Below are positions 44,263-53,811 of a stretch of DNA of 64,000 bases, piece by piece. The notes below the pieces were generated by a model, which saw only the letters and a program-made list of their open reading frames with translations, was not told the DNA's origin and ran no database searches. Made by a program: the position numbers and the translations under genes. The stretch is from MTP4 sp052056915 (GTDB taxonomy: Archaea > Halobacteriota > Methanosarcinia > Methanosarcinales > Methanosarcinaceae): assembly GCF_052056915.1 (NCBI RefSeq), contig NZ_CP195119.1, positions 1,054,001 through 1,118,000 on the forward strand, in the 5' to 3' direction. Position 1 is the first letter of the stretch. Each line of letters begins with the position of its first letter.

Positions 44263-45813
44263 TTAAGAATGGTCTTCATCTTCGAGGTTTTCATAGTCGC
44301 TATTTTCAAGGTCTTCCAGATCTTCCAGATCCTCAAAGTCCTCCAGATCACCCAGGTTTTCAGTTTCAACCGATCCTTTACGCTTCCGCAGTTTCAGGGT
44401 GAGAACCACTCCCACGCAAAGTGCCAGCCCCAGGGACAGAGGGAGTTTGAAGGAGGTCAAAAGCCCCATTACTCCGGAATCTTCGGACGAATCACCATCT
44501 GGAGATATAGGCCCGGAAACCGCTTCTTCCGAAGCAGGCTTATCCTCAGGGGATTCCCCGGAAGCATCCGAAACAACCCCGACTTTGTTTTCAACCCCGC
44601 CTGTTTCTGCAGTGGCTTCTTTAAGCGGCTGGTCGGTGTCTTCCGTTTCCATAAGCTCGGCTTCTTCCTCGGGCTCTTCAGGGAGGAAACTGTCATCCCC
44701 CAGCAGCAGGGCAAAAGCCGTGCCGTTCCGTTTGAAGAGGTATGCTCTTCCGTCATCGCTTCCTGCGGCTATCGTGCTGCTGTCCCTGGAAACGGAAATA
44801 CTGTTAATCTTCCCACCTGTTTTGTTTTCCCATAGCTTTTCCCCTTCCAGGCTGAAGGCATAAAGTTTGTCATCCCAGCTTCCTGCGGCAATATAGGAAG
44901 AGTCCGGGGAAACCTCAACATTGTAAACGGTATCTCCCACTTTATAGTTCCAGAGTTCTGTCCCGGTGCGGTTGAAAAGGTGGATCTTGCTGTCAAAACT
45001 TCCCGCGGCTAGATGTGAGCCGTTGGTGGTTAACGATACACTGCTGACCCAGTAGCTCGGGTTATTCCTCCAGGAAAAGTCCCCTTTCCGGTTAAGGAGG
45101 TAGACATTGCCATTGGAACCTCCGGATGCCACGTAATAAGCCCTGGGGGTCATGCACACACTGTTGATAACACTGCCTGTTTTCTGCTCCCAGACCTTTT
45201 TCCCATCCTGGTCCAGAAGGTAGATGTAATGGTTGTTACTTCCGGCAGCCACATGAGAGCCGTCCCTGGAAACTGCAATACTCCTCACCTCAGACCCTGC
45301 ATCGAAACTCCAGAGCAGGTTTCCTTCCCGGTCAAAGAAATAAACCTTGCCGTCGTCACCCCCTGCCGCAATACAGGAACCGTCTGCTGAGACGGCTACA
45401 CTGTTAAGGCTTCCTCCTGTCTCGTAACTCCAGAGTAGCTTTCCCCTCTGGTTAAAGAAATACACATTATTATCATTGCTTCCTGCCGCAACGCCTGACC
45501 CATCCGAAGAAATGGACACTGTATACACTATATCCCCAGTGCCATAATTCCAGAGTTTTGTCCCCTCCGAATCGAAAAAAGAGACATTGTTGTCAAATCC
45601 TCCAACAGCCACATAGCTCCCTCCGGAAGATAGCGAAACGGAATTGACTATGCTGCTTGTATTACAGCGACAGATAAGGTCGAAAGCTTCGATTTCAACT
45701 GCGTTTACTCCCTCGTTTCCCGATGCTGCCGGTTCCGCAACCGCCACACCCGAAAGCAGGCAGCATACCAGACCCAGCAAGAAAACTAACCGTATTCCCA
45801 ATGACTGCTTCAT
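44263..45813 (-). CDS. Exported WD40/PQQ-like beta-propeller protein with C-terminal anchor
   Basis: 516 residues: signal peptide (MKQSLGIRLVFLLGLVCC, AVA), then about eight propeller blades of ~40 residues with pattern SVSVSxDGSYIAAGSxDNKVYLFDREG-KLLW. An acidic Ser/Glu/Pro-rich linker (~395-445), a transmembrane helix LPLSLGLALCVGVVLTL and an acidic tail with repeated DLED units (cytosolic) complete it. It is probably a surface protein with protein or sugar binding. No catalytic motif was found. It is a single gene. Confidence 0.85.
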   Translation of the reverse strand: MKQSLGIRLVFLLGLVCCLLSGVAVAEPAASGNEGVNAVEIEAFDLICRCNTSSIVNSVSLSSGGSYVAVGGFDNNVSFFDSEGTKLWNYGTGDIVYTVSISSDGSGVAAGSNDNNVYFFNQRGKLLWSYETGGSLNSVAVSADGSCIAAGGDDGKVYFFDREGNLLWSFDAGSEVRSIAVSRDGSHVAAGSNNHYIYLLDQDGKKVWEQKTGSVINSVCMTPRAYYVASGGSNGNVYLLNRKGDFSWRNNPSYWVSSVSLTTNGSHLAAGSFDSKIHLFNRTGTELWNYKVGDTVYNVEVSPDSSYIAAGSWDDKLYAFSLEGEKLWENKTGGKINSISVSRDSSTIAAGSDDGRAYLFKRNGTAFALLLGDDSFLPEEPEEEAELMETEDTDQPLKEATAETGGVENKVGVVSDASGESPEDKPASEEAVSGPISPDGDSSEDSGVMGLLTSFKLPLSLGLALCVGVVLTLKLRKRKGSVETENLGDLEDFEDLEDLEDLENSDYENLEDEDHS

Positions 45814-46222
45814 ACTACTTTATAATGAGGACTTTCTTACACATGAAGTTATTGTTTACAAAGTACTTAATCTAAAAAATTCAGGTGAATAAATAATTAT
45901 TAATCAGAATGAATAATTATGTAAAACAGTAATAATTAAATTATAGATATATTATCATTATAAAGTAGTACTGAAAATCAGTAATTATAGTTACTTATTT
46001 CAGTTAAGAAAACCTGGAAATTTTGAAAAAACAGAAAAAACCCTTCGGTTTGCACCCGATAAAGAGGCAGTTTAAGGATTATGATTTCAGTCAAAAACGG
46101 TAAAAACCCTGCATAATTCTCCATAGATCGCAATATCTTACCGAGTTTACTGTTTCATCTTAACAGAATACCTCTTCAGGATGCGGAACTTAAAAAAGGG
46201 CTAAAATAAGTGATGTGGTTTA
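45814..46222. other. Divergent promoter region
   Basis: 409 bp of AT-rich DNA between the propeller gene and the NSS symporter gene, with no repeat or hairpin of note. It presumably holds both promoters. Confidence 0.4.
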
Positions 46223-47689
46223 ATGGCAAGAGAAGTTTGGAATACCAGAGTTGGATTCATACTTGCGGCAGTAGGTTCTGCTGTGGGCCTCGGTAATATA
46301 TGGAGGTTCAGCTACACCTGCTATGAAAACGGAGGAGGAGCGTTCCTGATCCCGTACTTCATCGCCCTCCTTACCGCCGGAATCCCTCTCATGATCCTTG
46401 AATTCGGGCTGGGCAGCAAATTCAAAGGCTCTGCTCCGATGTCCCTCAAAAGGGCAGATAAAAAATTCGAATGGATAGGCTGGTTAGGAGTTATGTCCGG
46501 CTTTATCATAACGACGTATTATTCGGTAATCGTAGGCTGGAGCCTGATCTACCTGGCAAATGCGTTCACTCTCGGCTGGGGCACGGACACTGCCGGCTTC
46601 CTTTTCGGGGAAGTCCTCGAGCTTTCCGACTCCCCGTGGGTGCTCGGAGGCTTTGCCCATAAGGTTCTGCTGGGCTTGCTTGCTACCTGGGCTATTATCT
46701 GGGTTGTCGAAAAGAAAGGGGTCCAGGGAGGAATTGAAAAGGCAAGCAAGATCTTCATGCCCCTCCTCTGGATCCTCCTGATCGTCCTCGTCTTCAGGGC
46801 AGTCACCCTCGTGGGAGCTCTTGACGGAATCGAGTGGTACCTCAAACCCGATTTCAGCATGCTCCTTGACAAGAATCTCTGGGTAGCAGCCTACGGCCAG
46901 GCCTTCTTCAGCCTGAGTCTCGGGATGGCCATAATGATCACCTACTCAAGCTACCTCCCGAAGAAAAGCGATATCGTAAACAACGCCTTTATCGTAAGCC
47001 TTGCTGACTGTGCCTTCAGTTTCACCATGGGTTTTGCAATCTTCGGGACCCTCGGGTACATGGCATCTTCCAAAGGTGTCGGACTCCAGGAAGTGGTTGC
47101 CAGCGGAGTCGGGCTCGCTTTCGTTGTGCTTCCGGAAGCCCTGAACATGCTCCCGGGCTTAAAAGCAATTACAGCCGTAGCATTCTTCCTCAGTATAGTA
47201 GTGGCGGCGCTCTCTTCCCTGATCTCCATAGTGGAAGGCTTTGCTGCAGCTATTATGGACAAGTTTGATATGAGCAGGAGCAGGGCAGTGGATGTTGCAA
47301 TCGGAGTTTCCCTAATTGGCAGCCTTATCTTTGCCACCAAAGGAGGGCTCTACTGGCTGGACATCGTTGACCACTTCGTCAACATCTACGGCCTGATGGT
47401 TGTCGGAATCCTTGAAGTCGTTGCAATCGGATGGGTCTATGGAGGAGACAGGATCAAAGAATGGGTCAATACCTACTCGGACATCATGGCCGGAAAATGG
47501 TGGGACATCAGCGCAAAAGTTGTCATTCCGGTTGTCCTGGTCATCTGCCTTGCCCAGGAGACTCTCACCGGCATCAACGAACCTTACGGAGGCTATGATA
47601 CAAATGCACTCCTGATGGGGTTCGGCGTGATCGTACTCGGGGCCGTAATAGCCCTCATGCTGCCCCTTCTTAAGAAGGAGGTCGAGTAA
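46223..47689 (+). CDS. Neurotransmitter:sodium symporter (NSS) family transporter
   Basis: 488 residues, about 11-12 membrane helices. Family motifs: WNTRVGFILAAVGSAVGLGNIWRF (TM1 sodium/substrate site), YENGGGAFLIPYF, and FFSLSLGMAIMITYSSYLP (TM6). It imports amino acids with Na+; the substrate is not readable from sequence. The 33-codon small subunit begins 2 nt after its stop. ATG 46223 follows a weak purine stretch. Confidence 0.94.
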   Translation: MAREVWNTRVGFILAAVGSAVGLGNIWRFSYTCYENGGGAFLIPYFIALLTAGIPLMILEFGLGSKFKGSAPMSLKRADKKFEWIGWLGVMSGFIITTYYSVIVGWSLIYLANAFTLGWGTDTAGFLFGEVLELSDSPWVLGGFAHKVLLGLLATWAIIWVVEKKGVQGGIEKASKIFMPLLWILLIVLVFRAVTLVGALDGIEWYLKPDFSMLLDKNLWVAAYGQAFFSLSLGMAIMITYSSYLPKKSDIVNNAFIVSLADCAFSFTMGFAIFGTLGYMASSKGVGLQEVVASGVGLAFVVLPEALNMLPGLKAITAVAFFLSIVVAALSSLISIVEGFAAAIMDKFDMSRSRAVDVAIGVSLIGSLIFATKGGLYWLDIVDHFVNIYGLMVVGILEVVAIGWVYGGDRIKEWVNTYSDIMAGKWWDISAKVVIPVVLVICLAQETLTGINEPYGGYDTNALLMGFGVIVLGAVIALMLPLLKKEVE

Positions 47690-47690
47690 A

Positions 47691-47792
47691 ATGCTGTCCA
47701 CAAGCAGTATCGCAATGGCTGTCTTCGGGTTTGTATTCCTCTACGGAAGCCTGGCTTACTTCCTGAACATAGCCATGAAAAAGAAAAGATAA
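47691..47792 (+). CDS. metS: MetS-type NSS transporter small subunit
   Basis: 33 residues. One transmembrane helix, SIAMAVFGFVFLYGSLAYFL, is followed by NIAMKKKR, the size and layout of the MetS/MetP small subunit family that partners NSS transporters such as MetP for methionine or alanine. It begins at ATG 47691 just after the transporter stop, with AAGGAGG 8-14 nt upstream inside the transporter gene. Subunit assignment rests on synteny, length and helix-plus-basic tail. Confidence 0.8.
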   Translation: MLSTSSIAMAVFGFVFLYGSLAYFLNIAMKKKR

Positions 47793-47826
47793 TGAAGCAC
47801 AGAAAATAAAAAAAGTGTAAAAAGAA

Positions 47827-47862
47827 GTTGTGGGATTATTTCCACAACCATTTTTCTTTTTT
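47827..47862 (+). terminator. Hairpin terminator after the NSS operon
   Basis: gttgtgg-gattattt-ccacaac followed by a long T-run (catttttctttttttt). A near-identical stem sits at 49843 beyond the IS. Confidence 0.8.
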
Positions 47863-48073
47863 TTCAATTAGTGAAATGTCATTTAGGAATAGCTAATTTT
47901 CACCTTATGCTTTTGTTTCCTGAATTCTTCATATAAGCCATTTTACTACCCTTTATAGGTACCCAGGAAACTTACATAGTTATCACTATACCCTTTATAC
48001 CTGACTTTGACAGTTTCCACTAATTTTAATTAAAATTTCCTTCATTTTTCCCGATTTTTGTCAGAAAAAGGTA

Positions 48074-49583
48074 TTTGACAGTTCAAATAAATTCATCGAA
48101 TTTTCTAAGAAATTCCCTTTTTTTGGGTTAAAATCAAGCGATTTATGGAATCGAAATTGGCATAAATATAAGTTTTATTCTTATTCTTCAGAAAATCTAC
48201 GGTAACTGTCAAATTCGATAGACTCTTTTTTATGAATTTTGTTGACGTATGCTTGAGTTCTTTGAACTCATATCGCATCAGCGATATGAGTAATTGGGCA
48301 ATGAATCCTATGATTATTGCTCCATAGATGCTCTCATCCGTCCATACCCTTAGTGGTTTTATTTCTATTTCGTTTTTCAGCGAGTTAAATATTTTTTCAA
48401 TTGAATCCTTTTTCCTGTAGGTTTCAAGAGCATCTATAAGTGTCAAATTCTTACTTGATTTTAGGCAGAAAAATCCTTCTCTTCCGTTAATTACCTCTTC
48501 TTCAAGGAGTTCAAAGGCTTCATCTTCACTCATCTCAACCAGCTTTGTCTGGTATGAATAACTTATATCAATGAGTTTATTATTGATTCTGAATTTCTTT
48601 GGAAGTTTCTTATTCTCATCAATTGATTTCTGTATCTCTTTTGCCTCTTCCACCATTCTCTTCACTTTTCTGACTCTTGCTTCCAATTGCTGTTTTCTTA
48701 AAGTTTGCGAGAAATAGAGGTAGTTTGTACTGCTGGGTTTTACAATCTTTATTCCATAGATCCCCTTTTCTTCATCAACGACTTCAGGTTCAAGCTGATC
48801 AAACATTTTAATCAGCTTATCATCACTGGCGTTGAGCTTTTTTGCAGTAAGGTAATCCATTTCATCTTCTTTGATCAGAGCTAGATTTTTTATGCTATTT
48901 GCACCTTTGTCAAAAACAACAAGTGACTCTTTATTAAGTCTATTTCTTACCTGCTGATACGTTTTTTTAAAATGAGTCTGATCGGGAACGTTTCCTTTTT
49001 CCACAGTAATTCCAACAGGTAAGTTTATTGGATCTGCAAGTTCGCTTACTCCTAAAGTAATCTGTTTTTTATCTGGACGGTGATCGCGGCTGTAACCATA
49101 TTTACCAAGTGGAGACTTATCACCATAAAGAACAATACTTGTCCAATCCATGTTGATATTAGTGTGTTCAAAATTGTACATGGAGAACAAAACATCCTGA
49201 ATATCCAGAATGATCTCTTCTTTATTACTTCCCAAAGTTTGAAGGGTTCTGTACAGAACCCTTTCATTGAATTTTTCAAGATTGAAAAATTCCAGGACTT
49301 CGTCCTGGTTAATCCATTTATGAGCCCGATCAATGCTAAAGTTCTCTGTAAGTTTATAGCTAAGCAAAGCTTTGATCAGAGAATTGAAGTCGATACCTTT
49401 AGCCTTATGCTTACCCAAAATAGATGAAAAATTAAGCTGTTCATACAGGTTTTCAACAGCAAGAATGGTTCCGATGGGAAAGCATATATTGTCGTTAGGA
49501 GTTATTTCATATGTTCTTAGTTTTGTTTGCATTTTGGTCGATCAAACATTACTAAGAACTATGATTTTTATTTAACTGTCAAA
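48074..49583 (-). mobile_element. IS1634-like insertion sequence
   Basis: 1510 bp. The ends are inverted repeats: left tttgacagttcaaataaa at 48074 and, on the minus strand from 49583, tttgacagttaaataaaa. They enclose one transposase gene with 31 bp beyond its stop and 51 bp before its start. No target-site duplication is obvious. Low GC relative to the core. Confidence 0.8.
48105..49532 (-). CDS. IS1634-like (IS4-superfamily) DDE transposase
   Basis: 475 residues, no stop or frameshift. DDE residues plausibly are in NMDWTSIVLYGDKS (first Asp), VVFDKGANS (second Asp) and YRKKDSIEKIFNSLKNEI (Tyr-Arg-Glu-Lys signature, last Glu). Its length fits the family, so the element may still be active. 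It ends near the left inverted repeat. Confidence 0.9.
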   Translation of the reverse strand: MQTKLRTYEITPNDNICFPIGTILAVENLYEQLNFSSILGKHKAKGIDFNSLIKALLSYKLTENFSIDRAHKWINQDEVLEFFNLEKFNERVLYRTLQTLGSNKEEIILDIQDVLFSMYNFEHTNINMDWTSIVLYGDKSPLGKYGYSRDHRPDKKQITLGVSELADPINLPVGITVEKGNVPDQTHFKKTYQQVRNRLNKESLVVFDKGANSIKNLALIKEDEMDYLTAKKLNASDDKLIKMFDQLEPEVVDEEKGIYGIKIVKPSSTNYLYFSQTLRKQQLEARVRKVKRMVEEAKEIQKSIDENKKLPKKFRINNKLIDISYSYQTKLVEMSEDEAFELLEEEVINGREGFFCLKSSKNLTLIDALETYRKKDSIEKIFNSLKNEIEIKPLRVWTDESIYGAIIIGFIAQLLISLMRYEFKELKHTSTKFIKKSLSNLTVTVDFLKNKNKTYIYANFDSINRLILTQKKGIS

Positions 49584-49630
49584 CTTAGGTTTATAGTCAC
49601 CCAGCTGCCCTTGCGTCCCCTGAATACCAT

Positions 49631-49750
49631 GGTTATCCCACTGCCCATAAGTCTCCTGAATATCTTTCATGGTTATCCCACTGCCCATAAGTCTCCTGAA
49701 TACCTTTCATGGTTATCCCACTGCCCATAAGTCTCCTGAATATCCTTATA
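49631..49750. repeat. 40-bp tandem repeat, three units
   Basis: Units 49631-49670, 49671-49710 and 49711-49750 begin ggttatcccactgcccataa, with a degenerate partial unit upstream (from ~49598). They lie 48 bp outside the right end of the IS. Confidence 0.9.
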
Positions 49751-49842
49751 GGCATCATGATGCCTTTTTTACGAGTTGACCTTAAATAAAGAAAAGAGAT
49801 TGAAGCGAAAAAAAATCAAAAAGAGATTTGAAAACAAAAAAG

Positions 49843-49872
49843 AGAAGTTGTGGAAACTCCCCCACAACTTCT
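49843..49872 (-). terminator. Hairpin terminator of the 6xPKD gene
   Basis: A perfect 11-bp stem, agaagttgtgg/ccacaacttct. On the minus strand it is followed by cttttttgttttc, 42 bp beyond the stop of the PKD protein gene. The stem nearly matches the one at 47827. Confidence 0.8.
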
Positions 49873-49913
49873 TACCTACGAAATTCCCTTTTAATAGGAT
49901 TTCATTTCCTTTT

Positions 49914-52535
49914 TCACGATACTATCAAATACCCTGTATCAAACCCGTAAACCGCTGATGCCTCAGAGTCTATGTTCGCCTTAAAGAGCCTGTAACCCGG
50001 AGCAGTTCCTGCAGGCACTTCCACCTCAAGCGGGAATATATTTTCTTCCCCTGCTCTGAGCTTTACATCCTTCTCGGTCCATTCAAAGCCGGAAAGGTCT
50101 GCCAGGTAGGAGGCAGGTACTCCATCAACGTTTATCCGGATTTTGAAGACATCGTCAATATTCTGGGTGTTTTTCACTTTGATACCAGTGGAAACGCTGT
50201 TTCCTGCTACAACATTACTGGCTCTGGGAGACACGGTTATATCGGCTCCACCCTCGGCCCGGACAACGTGATAGGGTGCTGAAGTTATAGCAGTGTTTCC
50301 GACGGCGTCCCTGGCAATAATTGACAGGGAATAGTCTCCCAGGTCATAGGGAACGGTTATGCTGCCCTTCCAGATGCCGTCTTTTTTGGCAAGTGAAACG
50401 TCACCTGCAGTCACTTCGATCACTCCGACCTTACCCGTGACATCCACACTTACATCCAGCGTAGAGCCTGGAGTTGTGCTGGCAGGGAACAGATCAACAG
50501 AATTGATTACAGGAGGCTCAGGAACCTGAGAACTTTTAACCTTTATAGTTTGAGTTGCCGTATCGATGGTACCAGGTTCGTTTTCTACGGTAAGGGAAAC
50601 AGCATACTTACCGGATTCGGTGTACGTGTACTCCGGATTCCGGACATTTGAATCCACTGAACCATCCCCGTCAAAGTCCCAGGACCAGGAAACAGCATTC
50701 ATAGAAGTATCGGTGAACTTAACTGTTAACGGATTTTCACCTTCAACAACACTGGCAGTGAAACCGGCAACAGGGATTCCGTAAATAGTGATGGATTCTC
50801 TTGAGGTATCGATGGTACCCAGTTCATTTGTTACGTTCAGAGAAACAGTATATTCACCGGGTTCAGTATACGTGTACTCAGGATTTTGGATATTAGAATC
50901 CACCTCGCCGTCACCATCAAAGTCCCAGGACCAGGAAACGGCATTTGTAGAAGAATCGGTGAACACAACTGTTAATGGGGAATCACCTTCAACAACATTG
51001 GAAGTGAAATCAGCAGCAGGAACACCGTAAACAGTGATGGTTTCTGTTACCGTATCGCTGGTACCCAGCTCGTTTTCTACGGTAAGGGAAACAGAATATG
51101 TACCAGGCTCGGTGTACTTGAATTCCGGATTCCGGAAATCAGAATCCACCAGGCCGTCACCGTCAAAGTCCCAGGACCAAGAAACGGCGTTTGTAGAAGC
51201 ATCGGTGAACAGGACTGTAAACGGAACTTCTCCTTCGGTGATATTGGCAGTGAAATCAGAAACAGGAACACCATAAACAGTGATGGTTTCTGCTATCGTA
51301 TCGATGGTACCCAGCTCGTTTGCTACAGTAAGGGAAACAATATACTCACCGGGTTCAGTGTACGTGTACTTCGGATTCCGTATTTCAGAATCTACTGCAC
51401 CATCACCGTTAAAGTCCCAAGACCACGAAACAGCATTTGTGGAAGTATCGGCGAACCCGACTGTAAACGGAACTTCTCCTTCGGTAACATTGACAGTGAA
51501 ATGAGCAACAGGAACACCGTAAACAGTGATGGTTTCTGTTACCGTATCGCTTGTACCCAGTTCATTTTCTGCGGTAAGGGAAACGATATACTCACCAGGT
51601 GCACTATAAGTGTACTCCGGATTCTGGACCTTTGAATCCACTAAACCGTCCCCGTTAAAGTCCCAGGACCACGAAACGGAGTTTGTAGAAGCATCAGTGA
51701 ACCCGACTGTTAATGGGGTATCACCTTCAACAACACTGGCAGTGAAACAGGCAGTAGGAATACCATAAACAGTGATGGATTCTGCTATCGTATCGATGGT
51801 ACCAAGTTCGTTTGCTACAGTAAGGGAAACGGTATACTCACCAGGTGCAGTGTACGTGTACTCAGGATTCCGTACCTTTGAGTCCACCAATCCGTCACCG
51901 TCAAAGTCCCAGGACCAGGAAACAGCGTTCTTAGAAGCATCTGTGAACCCGACTGTTAACGGAGCTTCGCCTTCGGTAACATTGGCAGTGAAATTCGAAA
52001 CAGAAGAGCTCAGCAAAACAACTGCCCCATTAGTAAAATCATAACCAGCAGTTTGTTGCTCTGAGTCAACAATTTCTACAATTAGAACTTCATTGAGGGC
52101 GAATTCTTTTACCCCATGGGATGAAACCTGGTCCTTTACCTTGAATTCGATTGTCGAAACGATACCGGGCTCAGAAACCCCGGTCTTTGTTCCGTACCTT
52201 ACTTCTGCATAGAGAACCTCACCTATTTCATTACCGATTTGCGGAATTATAAACGTAGACTGCCCATCCTGAGAGAGGAAAGGTCCCGGAGACTGAGACA
52301 TCACTTCAAAGGCATCCGGATCGAATGAAACGTTGTACTGCAGCCCATAAACTTCTACAGAGTGAGGATCTATGCTTACGGTTACAGTAAACACATCTCC
52401 AGGCTCTACAGATGTTACGTTTGGTTCCGAAACCAGGCTGCAAAAGGGGTCAACATCTGCCTGGGCCGGAGAAGCAGCTGCTAAAAGCACAAATATTAGT
52501 AAAAAAAAACAACTTTCAAGATGTCTGATTTTCAT
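49914..52535 (-). CDS. Surface protein with cohesin-like domain and six PKD domains
   Basis: 873 residues. Signal peptide (FFLLIFVLLAAASPAQA), a cohesin-like domain at ~30-165 (SVEPGDVFTVTVSIDPHSVE, YGLQYNVSFDPDAFEV), then six PKD domains of ~82 residues with WSWDFDGDG, YTYTEPGEYTVSLTV and ITVYG. An Ig-like domain (SVDLFPASTTPGSTLDVSV) and a C-terminal domain starting GGADITVSPRASNVVAG complete it. The last two are shared with the lipoprotein at 53812. There is no transmembrane anchor, so it may attach through other proteins. The six repeats are close at DNA level (246-bp period). Confidence 0.88.
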   Translation of the reverse strand: MKIRHLESCFFLLIFVLLAAASPAQADVDPFCSLVSEPNVTSVEPGDVFTVTVSIDPHSVEVYGLQYNVSFDPDAFEVMSQSPGPFLSQDGQSTFIIPQIGNEIGEVLYAEVRYGTKTGVSEPGIVSTIEFKVKDQVSSHGVKEFALNEVLIVEIVDSEQQTAGYDFTNGAVVLLSSSVSNFTANVTEGEAPLTVGFTDASKNAVSWSWDFDGDGLVDSKVRNPEYTYTAPGEYTVSLTVANELGTIDTIAESITVYGIPTACFTASVVEGDTPLTVGFTDASTNSVSWSWDFNGDGLVDSKVQNPEYTYSAPGEYIVSLTAENELGTSDTVTETITVYGVPVAHFTVNVTEGEVPFTVGFADTSTNAVSWSWDFNGDGAVDSEIRNPKYTYTEPGEYIVSLTVANELGTIDTIAETITVYGVPVSDFTANITEGEVPFTVLFTDASTNAVSWSWDFDGDGLVDSDFRNPEFKYTEPGTYSVSLTVENELGTSDTVTETITVYGVPAADFTSNVVEGDSPLTVVFTDSSTNAVSWSWDFDGDGEVDSNIQNPEYTYTEPGEYTVSLNVTNELGTIDTSRESITIYGIPVAGFTASVVEGENPLTVKFTDTSMNAVSWSWDFDGDGSVDSNVRNPEYTYTESGKYAVSLTVENEPGTIDTATQTIKVKSSQVPEPPVINSVDLFPASTTPGSTLDVSVDVTGKVGVIEVTAGDVSLAKKDGIWKGSITVPYDLGDYSLSIIARDAVGNTAITSAPYHVVRAEGGADITVSPRASNVVAGNSVSTGIKVKNTQNIDDVFKIRINVDGVPASYLADLSGFEWTEKDVKLRAGEENIFPLEVEVPAGTAPGYRLFKANIDSEASAVYGFDTGYLIVS
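50530..52000 (-). repeat. 246-bp coding repeats encoding PKD domains
   Basis: Six units with recurring segments such as ccgtcaaagtcccaggacca. Spacing is 246 bp at most junctions, and neighbouring units are more alike than function requires. Confidence 0.8.
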
Positions 52536-52939
52536 AATTTTACTCCCACATTATCAAATACTCTACAAATCATCGAAAGAGATACTCTTTCGTAATCAGC
52601 ACCCATTCTGATGCCGATCTTAGAACATCAGTGACGCTGGCCGGGAAGGGACATTGGATTTTATTCAAGGGGACAGATATCTGTAGCTTCGGGTCTTCTT
52701 AAAAAAATGAACTGAAAACATAGGAAATAAATTAGGGAACATAAACTGTTGATGAAACTGGCAAATAATAAATTATTCTATATTTTCCTCTTTTTCAAAA
52801 GTAAGTAAGAAGACAGTTAACAGCGATAACAAGAAATAAGAGAAGGAAAATCGAAGTAATGGGAAACTGAATATTTAAGAAAAAATAAATTTAAAAGATT
52901 CAAGCCCTGAATGCTCAGAGCTTTGAAACTTCGCCAAAC
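52536..52939. other. AT-rich gap before the PKD protein gene
   Basis: 404 bp. It contains a segment (gaaataaattagggaacataaactgttgatgaaactg...aataaactattcta) that recurs in diverged form near 53510-53580 upstream of the PEF-CTERM gene, so the upstream regions may share a control element. Confidence 0.5.
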
Positions 52940-53446
52940 TTAGATATTCCTGCGTCCGAAGATAGCCACAAGTCCAAACACAGCAAGCATCGGAAGCGCT
53001 ACAGTCGGGAACTCCGGGACATTTACATTGGTATTGATAACATAAATGTCAAATTCAGAGGGGTAATCGATCTCTTTCCCCAACTTATCATATCCCGTCG
53101 CAGTTACCTTGTGACTGTAATTTCCAGGGACTGCATCGAAAGGAACGGTAATTTCCAGAACCGAAGTATTCGTCGTTCTATTGAGATCAAGTATCACACT
53201 GTCCTCACTAAAAGAATAAACCCAGTCGGATATCATCAAATCGATGGCAAACTTTTCAGTAATTGGATAATCTACAGTATAATCAAGAGGAGTATCGAGA
53301 AAAACTGCAAGATCATAAATGGCAGTTCCCCCAGGCTGCACATATTTTGTGCCTGGGGAAACATCGAAACTAACCGCCGCCGAGCATGGATTTGCCATAA
53401 AAAACAAAATAAGGATTCCGAAGACCAATTTATTCATTTTTACCAC
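52940..53446 (-). CDS. PEF-CTERM sorted surface protein
   Basis: 168 residues: signal peptide (LVFGILILFFMANPCSA), a beta domain with AIYDLAVFLDTP and NYSHKVTATGYDK, then VPEFPTVALPMLAVFGLVAIFGRRNI. The last is a PEF motif, one hydrophobic helix and a basic end. This is the PEF-CTERM signal known from Methanosarcina, cut and anchored by an archaeosortase. An alternative start is Met4. The function of the domain is unknown. Confidence 0.85.
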   Translation of the reverse strand: MVKMNKLVFGILILFFMANPCSAAVSFDVSPGTKYVQPGGTAIYDLAVFLDTPLDYTVDYPITEKFAIDLMISDWVYSFSEDSVILDLNRTTNTSVLEITVPFDAVPGNYSHKVTATGYDKLGKEIDYPSEFDIYVINTNVNVPEFPTVALPMLAVFGLVAIFGRRNI

Positions 53447-53811
53447 AACACCGCCTCAAGTTTTTAAGGATATAAACGATAACAAAAAGCTTGAATAAAC
53501 TGAATACATCGAGAATAAATTAGGGAACAAGGACTATTTACTGATAAAATTAGTACATAATAAACTATTCTAAATGTCCCTCCTTTTTTAGAAGTTAAAT
53601 ACAAAAAATAGATAGCTTGCAATACAATTGAAAAATATATATGATATAATTTGTGTAAATAATAATTACATAAAAAGTAAGAAATTGCAAAGAGTACTAC
53701 ACCATAAATTATGAAAATTGAAACTGAACAAAATAGCGGCTTGCATGGAGCTGAAATACAAATAAATAAAAAAAGTGAATAAAAAGAAATCGAGTTTTTT
53801 AAACAACTGTT
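53447..53811. other. AT-rich gap, PEF-CTERM promoter side
   Basis: 365 bp. It carries the diverged copy (about 53510-53580) of the segment seen near 52725-52790; otherwise it has no structure. It presumably holds the promoter of the PEF-CTERM gene. Confidence 0.4.

Noticed and set aside
48004..48016. Alternative left IS end (tttgacagttt at 48006)
   Set aside because: It matches the right inverted repeat only over ten bases, whereas 48074 matches with one gap over more than 20 bases.
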